Assembly: GCA_035525055.1 (NCBI GenBank)
Contig: DATLEZ010000082.1
Span: forward strand, 1 to 5,380
DNA: 5,380 nucleotides
Direction of reading: 5' to 3'
Source: DATEEG01 sp035525055
GTDB lineage: Bacteria; Actinomycetota; Acidimicrobiia; Spongiisociales; ZC4RG35
Below the pieces are notes generated by a model. The model saw only the letters and a list, made by a program, of their open reading frames with translations, made no database searches and was not told the origin of the DNA. The position numbers and the translations under genes were made by a program. Below, in pieces: positions 5,049 through 5,380 of the stretch (the stretch's first letter is position 1; every line of letters starts with the position of its first letter).

Positions 5049-5380
5049 GCGACCACAACGCCCAATTCCACGACGAGCTGGACAGTCTCGAGCAACGCCT
5101 CCTCGCCATCGTCGAAACCGCGGAGGGGATGGTAGGACGCGCCGTCGAAAGCGTTGTGACCGGCAACGTCGCCATGGCGGATGAAGTCATCGAAGCAGAC
5201 AACGCGATCGACGACGAGAACTTCCAGATCCATCAGCACTGGACGACGCTGATGGCACGGTATCAGCCGATGGGGCCTGACCTGCGGCGGATGGCGGTCC
5301 TCCTCCACCTCAACATCACTTTCGAGCGGATGGGTGATCAATGTGTCAATATCGCCAAGATCACCAAACTCAACGCCGGA
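5045..5380 (+). CDS. phoU: Phosphate signalling protein PhoU, N-terminal half (3' end outside window)
   Basis: The first 112 codons of a PhoU protein are present; the frame is still open at the window edge, and the family is usually about 215-230 residues, so about half is missing. PhoU is a cytoplasmic helical protein that connects the Pst transporter with the phosphate-sensing histidine kinase and restrains Pho signalling and phosphate uptake when phosphate is plentiful. The visible part is one complete three-helix PhoU repeat: FHDELDSLEQRLLAIVETAE near the start, ADEVIEADNAIDDENFQIH at 45-63 and ITFERMGDQCVNIAKITK at 91-108. The E/D-x-x-x-D metal-site motif is seen at Glu94/Asp98, and probably Asp52/Asp56. 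The start overlaps the pstB stop by 4 bases and has only a weak GGGACGG upstream, so its translation probably depends on coupling to pstB. Confidence 0.93.
   Translation, partial: MSDHNAQFHDELDSLEQRLLAIVETAEGMVGRAVESVVTGNVAMADEVIEADNAIDDENFQIHQHWTTLMARYQPMGPDLRRMAVLLHLNITFERMGDQCVNIAKITKLNAG

Noticed and set aside
1..5380. CRISPR arrays, tRNA or rRNA genes, insertion sequences, phage or defence genes
   Set aside because: No spaced direct repeats, cloverleaf-like segments, transposase-like frames or other accessory genes were seen; the window is filled by phosphate metabolism genes.

Overview
The window carries one end of a polyphosphate kinase gene (ppk1) followed by a complete high-affinity phosphate uptake operon, pstS-pstC-pstA-pstB, and the first half of phoU. 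All genes are on the + strand. The DNA is moderately GC-rich. Together with the GTTCAC-type PHO boxes, the Cys-lipobox PstS with a Gly/Thr-rich linker and the ppk-pst adjacency, this suggests a high-GC actinobacterium. The Thr-run linker style (TTTT) reminds me of Acidimicrobiia-like lineages, but that placement is inference from style and not a measured relationship.

Layout: 2-307 is the C-terminal 101 residues of Ppk1. 308-630 is a non-coding gap. Its first 200 bases hold several GC-rich hairpins (a likely ppk terminator, and two related stem-loops in opposite orientation). Its last 110 bases hold two PHO boxes, each a pair of GTTCA half-sites 11 bp apart, then the pstS ribosome site. 631-1695 is pstS, a lipoprotein phosphate-binding protein. 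1696-1789 is a 94-base gap with a strong intercistronic hairpin. 1790-5380 is a tightly coupled block, pstC/pstA/pstB/phoU, in which every junction overlaps by 1 or 4 bases.

How the genes work together: PstS captures phosphate outside the membrane, PstC and PstA form the channel, PstB hydrolyses ATP in the cytoplasm, and PhoU links transporter state to the phosphate-sensing two-component system. That system is not in this window, but the PHO boxes predict it. Ppk1 turns ATP and accumulated phosphate into polyphosphate, so uptake and storage lie side by side.

The gene set is a well-known system and I do not see a new one. The parts most worth a second look are the roughly 140-residue acidic extracytoplasmic insertion in PstA, the double PHO box with a small stem-loop overlapping its downstream copy, the pstS-pstC hairpin, and the inverted pair of related hairpins between ppk and pstS.
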